DNA of 37,153 bases, taken from positions 1 through 37,153 of the forward strand of contig NZ_QHJH01000062.1 of the NCBI RefSeq assembly GCF_003947455.1. The letters run 5' to 3'. Position numbers and translations under genes: made by a program. Positions 32,747 through 37,153 of this stretch are shown here, piece after piece. The notes under the pieces were generated by a model. That model did not search any database. It was not told the origin of the DNA and worked only from the letters and a program-made list of their open reading frames with translations. Position 1 is the first letter of the stretch, and each line of letters starts with the position of its first letter. Source of the stretch: Streptomyces sp. WAC 04229 (GTDB lineage: Bacteria > Actinomycetota > Actinomycetes > Streptomycetales > Streptomycetaceae).

Positions 32747-34126
32747 CTACGCCGGGGAGGCGTCCGACTGCGGCTCCACCTCCGGCGGCTGCGGATTGGG
32801 CGGCGGATCCGCCGCCGGTGAGGCGTCCACGGCGGTCGCCCCGTGCGGCTTGGGTGTCTGCCGGACGGCGGCCTCGCGGGAGTACGCCCGCAGGTAGCCC
32901 ACGACGGTGTTCGTCACCGCCACCAGCGGTACGGCGACCACCGCGCCGCCGATGCCGGCCACCATGCCGCCGGCGGCCACGGACAGCACCACGGCCAGTG
33001 GGTGGACCCGCACCGCGCGTCCGAGGATGAACGGCTGGAGGATGTGCCCCTCGATCTGCTGCACCGCCAGCACCACCACGAGGGTCATGACCGCCGCGAA
33101 CACGCCCTGCGTCACCAGCGCCACGACGACCGCGAGCGCGCCCGAGATCACCGCGCCGACCAGCGGGATGAAGGCGAACAGGAAGATGAACACGGCCAGC
33201 GGCACGGCCATCGGCACGTCGAGGAAGTAGATGCCGAGGCCGATGAAGATGGCGTCGATCAGCGCCACGATCACCGTGCCCCGCACGTACGCCGTCAGCG
33301 TCCGCCAGGCACGCGGGCCGGCACCGGCCACGCCCGGCCGGGCCGCCGCCGGCACCAGCTTCAGCGTCCACTGCCAGATGCGCTTGCCGTCGTAGAGCAG
33401 GAAGAGCGTCGAGAAGGCGGCCAGCAGGATGCCGGTGAGCGCCTCGACGACGACCGTGACGCCCTCCAGTCCGGCGGACGTTATCTGGTCGGTGTTGGCG
33501 CCGACGGCCTCGCGCAGGTTCTTGGCGATCTCGTTGATCTGCTTGTCGGTGACGTGGAAGGGGCTGTTCAGCAGCCAGTTGCGCAGTTCGTCGATGCCGT
33601 CCTGGACCTGGTCGGAGAGGTTGTCGATGTTCTCCATGACCTGCCAGGTGACGAACCAGCCGATCAGGCCCATCACCACGAACCCGAGGATCGCGGTCAG
33701 GGCGGTGGCCGGCCCGCGCGGCACCCCGTGCCGGCGCAGCCACGCCACGGCCGGCTGGAGCAGCGCCGTGATCAGCAGGGCGGCGACGAACGCCAGCACC
33801 ACCAGCTGTACCGCGCTGATGACCCGCATGAGCACCCACACGGTGCCGGCCAGGACCAGCAGCCGCCATCCGGCCTCCGCGGCGACGCGTACGCCCCAGG
33901 GCACGGCCTGCGCGGGGTCGGGGCGGTCACGGACCACGACCGCGTGATGCGTGGCGGCGTACTCGTGCGCCGCTTCCTCGGGGGTCGGGCGCCCCTGGTC
34001 GGAGGCGCCCACGCCTGTGTCGTCGGCGGCGTCCCGCCGCGCCTCCTGGCGGCGCTGCTCCAACCGCCCGCTCATCTGCGTCAGTCCGGCGCCGAGCCGG
34101 CCGAGCCACCCTGGCACTCGCGACAT
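32747..34126 (-). CDS. AI-2E family (DUF20) membrane transporter
   Basis: A 459-residue membrane protein. The first 85 residues are a hydrophilic, charged region (RRQEARRDAADDTGVGASDQ). About eight helices follow, including LLVLAGTVWVLMRVISAVQL, VVLAFVAALLITALLQPAVA, the extracytoplasmic loop DQVQDGIDELRNWLLNSPFH and the family C-terminal VPLAVFIFLFAFIPLVGAVI, then HILQPFILGRAVRVHPLAVV. The last 50 residues are Pro/Ala-rich. Family members include exporters and sodium antiporters; AI-2 transport is doubtful here. ATG 34126 follows AGAGGACGG. Confidence 0.88.
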   Translation of the reverse strand: MSRVPGWLGRLGAGLTQMSGRLEQRRQEARRDAADDTGVGASDQGRPTPEEAAHEYAATHHAVVVRDRPDPAQAVPWGVRVAAEAGWRLLVLAGTVWVLMRVISAVQLVVLAFVAALLITALLQPAVAWLRRHGVPRGPATALTAILGFVVMGLIGWFVTWQVMENIDNLSDQVQDGIDELRNWLLNSPFHVTDKQINEIAKNLREAVGANTDQITSAGLEGVTVVVEALTGILLAAFSTLFLLYDGKRIWQWTLKLVPAAARPGVAGAGPRAWRTLTAYVRGTVIVALIDAIFIGLGIYFLDVPMAVPLAVFIFLFAFIPLVGAVISGALAVVVALVTQGVFAAVMTLVVVLAVQQIEGHILQPFILGRAVRVHPLAVVLSVAAGGMVAGIGGAVVAVPLVAVTNTVVGYLRAYSREAAVRQTPKPHGATAVDASPAADPPPNPQPPEVEPQSDASPA

Positions 34127-34205
34127 GATCCGTCCTCTTCCCCCGTCTTTCCCCACCACTCCCCCCGGAGTCGTCCGGTCCGACCGTACATCGCGGCAAC
34201 GCGAA

Positions 34206-34234
34206 AGCCCCTCACCGTAGGACGGAGAGGGGCT
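34206..34234 (-). terminator. Terminator of the transglycosylase gene
   Basis: AGCCCCTC and GAGGGGCT pair (8 bp), with an inner CCGT/ACGG stem after a one-base mismatch on each side. TTTCG follows on the minus strand. It lies 42 bases after the stop of the secreted transglycosylase-like gene. Confidence 0.65.
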
Positions 34235-34275
34235 GTGCGAGGTTGAGCGGTGTCCGCGCCGGGCGGGCGGCGGGC

Positions 34276-34974
34276 TCAGTACCAGTGGTTGGCCTGCCAG
34301 AAGGCCCAGGCTTCGCACGGGCTGCCGTAGCGGTTGTCCATGTAGCTGAGCCCCCACTTGATCTGGGTGGCCGGGTTGGTGCGCCAGTCGGCACCCGCGG
34401 AGGCGTACTTGCCCGCGGGGAGGGCCTGGAAGAGACCGTAGGCACCGGAGGAGGGGTTGACGGCCTGGTGGTTCCAGCTGGACTCGTGGTCCACGATGTT
34501 GCTGAAGCACTGGAACTGGCCGCTGGGCACCATCTGACGGGCCATCGCCTGGATCTGGCCGGTGCTGTAGGAGCTCTGGACGGCGAAGCTGGTGGAGTCG
34601 CGCTGGGCGTCGCGACTGGCCGCCTCCTTCTCCTCCTCGCGCTTCTTGGCGGCCTCCTCGGCCGCCTGCTTGGCCTTCTCCTGCTTGGCCACGGCGGTCT
34701 TGGCGGCGGCCTTGCGGGCGGCTTCCTCCGCGCCCTTCTTGGCGGTCGCGTCCGCGGCGATGGCCTGCACGTCGGCCTGCTGAGTCAGGGACGCGGTCTG
34801 CACCTGCGCCTGCTCACCCATGGGGATGTCCGCGAGCAGCGTCGTGCCGGCTGCCGTCGCCTCCGCGTCGTTGTTCTGCGCGGTGCTGCCCGAGGCAACT
34901 CCGACGACGCTTCCGACAGCGGTGACCGCCGTGGCCGAGGCCACTGCGAATCCCCGGACCGAGATCCGGCTCAC
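34276..34974 (-). CDS. Secreted transglycosylase-like (SLT) protein
   Basis: A 232-residue exported protein. The signal peptide is visible (VSRISVRGFAVASATAVTAV, then GSVVGVASGSTA). An Ala/Lys/Glu-rich coiled coil follows (about residues 60-125, repeats such as KQEKAKQAAEEAAKKREEEK). The C-terminal 75 residues are a lytic-transglycosylase-like domain with probable catalytic E164 (IVDHESSWN), AYGLFQALPAGKYA and the terminal ANHWY; C156 and C220 may form a disulphide. GTG 34974 follows GGAAGGAA; an ATG at 34992 is less likely. It should act on peptidoglycan at the cell surface. Confidence 0.9.
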   Translation of the reverse strand: MSRISVRGFAVASATAVTAVGSVVGVASGSTAQNNDAEATAAGTTLLADIPMGEQAQVQTASLTQQADVQAIAADATAKKGAEEAARKAAAKTAVAKQEKAKQAAEEAAKKREEEKEAASRDAQRDSTSFAVQSSYSTGQIQAMARQMVPSGQFQCFSNIVDHESSWNHQAVNPSSGAYGLFQALPAGKYASAGADWRTNPATQIKWGLSYMDNRYGSPCEAWAFWQANHWY

Positions 34975-35120
34975 ACGGTTTCCTTCCAGCATCGCCCGCT
35001 TCGGTGACCCTCGCGGACGCAATCGTGCCCCTGGCGCTGGCCTCCCCAACTACTGGTCACGGGAGGCACGGGCCCGGTGGACAACTCCCCTCGCGGAGAG
35101 CGCCGTGTGGTGCTCGGGCG

Positions 35121-35197
35121 GCATACGACGCTGCTATGGAGTTGAGGCTGGTGCTTCTGTGGTGCCGTACCGCTGGGGGTACAGGTGTGTCGTATGC
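35121..35197 (-). promoter_or_regulatory. Structured element upstream of the transglycosylase gene
   Basis: GCATACGAC (35121-35129) and GTCGTATGC (35189-35197) form a perfect 9-bp stem enclosing 59 bases. Inside is a second stem, GTACC (35167-35171) and GGTAC (35178-35182). It lies about 150-220 bases upstream of GTG 34974. It could be a folded 5' leader RNA or a protein site. It does not match the c-di-AMP (ydaO) riboswitch known upstream of other streptomycete wall hydrolase genes. Confidence 0.4.
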
Positions 35198-35258
35198 GGG
35201 GCCTGACAGGAATGAGACTCTGCCGTAACCCGACGGGGTGAGGCAATTCTGTGTTGCG

Positions 35259-35272
35259 TGTGAAAGCTCACA
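35259..35272. promoter_or_regulatory. Crp-like palindrome upstream of the transglycosylase gene
   Basis: TGTGA and TCACA arms around AAGC form a near-symmetric site, close to the streptomycete Crp pattern GTG-N6-GNCAC (one mismatch). It lies about 290 bases upstream of GTG 34974. Confidence 0.35.
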
Positions 35273-35369
35273 TCCCGTTTGGCCCAAGGGATTCTCGGAA
35301 ACGCACACATGCCGCGGCGCCGCCCGGCTAGGCTCTTGGCCTTTCCGGACGGCGCCGATTGTCGGACAA

Positions 35370-35388
35370 CCGACCCGTCGCGGGTCGG
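35370..35388 (-). terminator. Terminator of the PIN-PhoH gene
   Basis: CCGACCCG and CGGGTCGG form a perfect 8-bp stem with a TCG loop, 24 bases after the phoH stop. A short palindrome, TTGTC-G-GACAA, adjoins it at 35359-35369. Confidence 0.6.
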
Positions 35389-35412
35389 AGTTCGCGGACG
35401 GTCAGAGACGGG

Positions 35413-36738
35413 TCAGATGTGACCGTCCTCCAGCATTTCGGTCACCAGCGCCGCGATCTGGGACCTCTCGGAGCGCGTCAGGGTGACGTGCGCGAAGAGC
35501 GGATGCCCCTTCAGCTTCTCGACCACGGCGACGACTCCGTCGTACCTCCCCACCCGCAGGTTGTCCCGCTGGGCCACGTCGTGGGTCAGTACGACCCGTG
35601 AATTGGCGCCGACCCGGGACAGCACGGTCAACAGGACGTTCCGCTCCAGGGACTGGGCCTCGTCCACGATGACGAACGCGTCGTGCAGCGAGCGCCCGCG
35701 GATGTGGGTGAGCGGCAGGACCTCCAGCATCCCGCGCGCGGTGACCTCCTCGATGACCTCGCGGCTGGTGACCGCCGACAGCGTGTCGAAGACCGCCTGC
35801 GCCCAGGGGCTCATCTTCTCGGCCTCGGACCCCGGCAGGTAGCCGAGCTCCTGCCCGCCGACCGCGTAGAGGGGACGGAAGACCATCACCTTCTGGTGCT
35901 GCCGGCGCTCCAGGACCGCTTCCAGGCCCGCGCACAGCGCCAGCGCCGACTTGCCGGTGCCGGCCCGGCCGCCCATCGACACGATGCCGACGTCCGGGTC
36001 GAGGAGCAGGTCGAGCGCGATCCGCTGCTCGGCGCTGCGGCCCTTGATGCCGAACGCCTCCCGGTCGCCGCGCACCAGCCGGACGTTGCCGTCGGGCGTG
36101 ACCCGGCCGAGGGCCTTGCCGCGCTCCGACTGGATGGTCAGACCGGTGTGCACGGGCAGCTCGGCGGCCTCGGGTACGTAGACGTGCCCCTCCTCGAAGA
36201 GGATGTCCACCTGCTCGCCGGGCAGCGTCATCTCGGACATCCCGGTCCAGCCGGAGGCGTCCGTGATGGCCAGCTCGGCGCGGTACTCCTCGGCGAGCAG
36301 ACCGACGGAGGACGCCTTGATCCTGAGCGGGAGGTCCTTGGACACGACGGTGACGTCGAACCCCTCCGCCTGCAGATTGCGGGCGACCGCGAGGATGCGG
36401 GAGTCGTTGTCCCCCAGGCGGTAGCCGGTGGGCAGCACGCTGGGGTCCGAGTGGTTGAGCTCGACACGGACGGTGCCGCCGAGGTCCCCGATCGGAATGG
36501 GGGCGTCGAGGCGACCGTGCCGGACCCGGAACTCGTCGAGCAGACGCAGGGCCTGCCGGGCGAAGTAGCCGAGTTCGGGATGGTGCCGTTTGGCCTCCAG
36601 CTCCGTGACCACGACGATGGGGAGCACGACCTCGTGCTCGTCGAAGCGGTGCAGAGCGTTCGGGTCGGCCAGCAGGACGCTGGTGTCGAGAACGTAGGTG
36701 CGCCGATCTGGCTTGTGGCGCTTTGTGCTGGTCACCAC
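35413..36738 (-). CDS. phoH: PhoH-family protein with N-terminal PIN domain
   Basis: A 441-residue fusion. Residues 12-150 are a PIN ribonuclease domain (VLDTSVLLADP with D18, TELEA with E46, GDNDSRIL with D110/D112, SKDLPLRIKA with D135). Residues about 225-430 are a PhoH ATPase: Walker A GRAGTGKS (257-264), Walker B FVIVDEAQ (D359, E360), then SRVVLTHDVAQ. The layout matches PhoH2, shown in mycobacteria to be an RNA helicase-ribonuclease. GTG 36738 and GTG 36735 are adjacent starts; upstream codons lack homology. It is the last gene in the window. Confidence 0.93.
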   Translation of the reverse strand: MVTSTKRHKPDRRTYVLDTSVLLADPNALHRFDEHEVVLPIVVVTELEAKRHHPELGYFARQALRLLDEFRVRHGRLDAPIPIGDLGGTVRVELNHSDPSVLPTGYRLGDNDSRILAVARNLQAEGFDVTVVSKDLPLRIKASSVGLLAEEYRAELAITDASGWTGMSEMTLPGEQVDILFEEGHVYVPEAAELPVHTGLTIQSERGKALGRVTPDGNVRLVRGDREAFGIKGRSAEQRIALDLLLDPDVGIVSMGGRAGTGKSALALCAGLEAVLERRQHQKVMVFRPLYAVGGQELGYLPGSEAEKMSPWAQAVFDTLSAVTSREVIEEVTARGMLEVLPLTHIRGRSLHDAFVIVDEAQSLERNVLLTVLSRVGANSRVVLTHDVAQRDNLRVGRYDGVVAVVEKLKGHPLFAHVTLTRSERSQIAALVTEMLEDGHI

Positions 36739-37153
36739 GGAAGGACGTACCCCCTCGGATGAGGTCGGGGAGCGACGGAGTGGACGCTGGGCCGGGAGGG
36801 CGTGAATGAGCCGACGGGTCCAGGACCTGGCGGACGCAGACCCTTGGGGCCGCCCTGCACTGGCGCGGACCGCGGGCCGGTCCTCCGCCGCGTCTCCCGT
36901 GCCGTGACCGCACGGTGGGGCTGGTGCAAAGGGCCTCCCGGGCGGACGGCTCCGTGCCGTCCGCTGAGGATCCGACACCCGTGGTTCGGGCGTCGACCTG
37001 CTTGCCTTATGCCCTGGAAAGAGCGCCGCCATGCCACGACCCAGGAGGGCGCACCGGTGAACTCCTAGTTACGGGAGTCCCGCAGGGAGCCGGTGGGAGC
37101 CGGTGGGGAGCCCGCGACGGGGGCGCGGCCGACGGGCAGGCGGGGGCGGGCGA
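36739..37153. other. Gene-free 415-base stretch at the window end
   Basis: I see no ORF with coding character on either strand. It should contain the phoH promoter. Structures seen: a 9-bp hairpin (36942-36950 with 36956-36964, loop TCCGT) and a short tandem repeat of GGGAGCCGGT at 37085-37104 with a partial third copy. Confidence 0.6.

Noticed and set aside
32747..34126. Quorum-sensing AI-2 exporter
   Set aside because: The family name is historical; most members have other substrates and no luxS or AI-2 gene is in view.
35121..35340. c-di-AMP (ydaO) riboswitch before the transglycosylase gene
   Set aside because: The conserved GGGGGAACC, GGGUGAAU and CGUCAGCUAACCUCG blocks are missing.
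36802..37068. Plus-strand 88-codon frame at the window end
   Set aside because: No ribosome binding site, no recognisable family, Arg/Pro-rich as expected from random GC-rich DNA.

Overview
High-GC DNA with strong third-position GC bias, GTG starts, a WhiB-like regulator, polyphosphate glucokinase, divergent oxyR-ahpCD, DUF1707/DUF4245/DUF6542 proteins and a repeat typical of Streptomyces intergenic DNA: this is a Streptomyces chromosome. From memory of the S. coelicolor map, most of it (about 5 kb onward) matches the order of its conserved core arm around the fumarase, glpX, xseAB and ispH genes. Positions 1-5022 look more accessory. I see no tRNA, rRNA, CRISPR array, integrase or IS element.

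Layout. 40-1346: an XRE-cupin regulator divergent from a SAM methyltransferase, with a palindrome between them. 1487-1987: a DinB/DUF664 protein. 2168-3631: a 25-codon ORF with a very strong ribosome binding site, encoding a peptide with a charged N-terminal half and a Gly/Ser/Asn tail, followed 33 bases later by a cytoplasmic M14-type zinc carboxypeptidase homologue. This pair is the best candidate for an undescribed system (an orphan RiPP-like or signalling peptide with its own processing enzyme). 3740-5022: a RibD/DHFR-like reductase convergent with, and overlapping, an AraC-type regulator. 5071-8752: ychF, a DUF6542 membrane protein, polyphosphate glucokinase and ispH. 8902-12328: an APC transporter, exonuclease VII (xseA, xseB) and a DUF4287 protein. 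12565-15504: a malonic semialdehyde reductase family protein, DUF4245 protein, glpX and a WhiB-like gene. 15609-20407: a DUF1707 protein, class I and class II fumarases side by side, and a DUF402 protein. 20706-25206: a GAF-SpoIIE-ATPase phosphatase convergent with a bifunctional penicillin-binding protein. 25406-30358: an SPFH-ribbon-helix-helix gene pair and a PadR-ABC-FtsX operon. 30486-32655: oxyR divergent from ahpC-ahpD. 32747-36738: an AI-2E family membrane protein, a secreted transglycosylase-like protein and a PIN-PhoH protein.

Two themes recur. First, at least nine genes have a TANNNT -10-like hexamer ending 6-7 bases before the start codon and no clear Shine-Dalgarno, which suggests leaderless transcripts; several of these promoters carry palindromes. 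Second, convergent gene pairs are separated by long perfect inverted repeats without a U-tract (up to 29 bp per arm), which would serve both strands. Central metabolism (fumarases, GlpX, PpgK, IspH), peroxide defence (OxyR, AhpC, AhpD) and envelope functions (PBP, transglycosylase, DUF1707, AI-2E protein) dominate.
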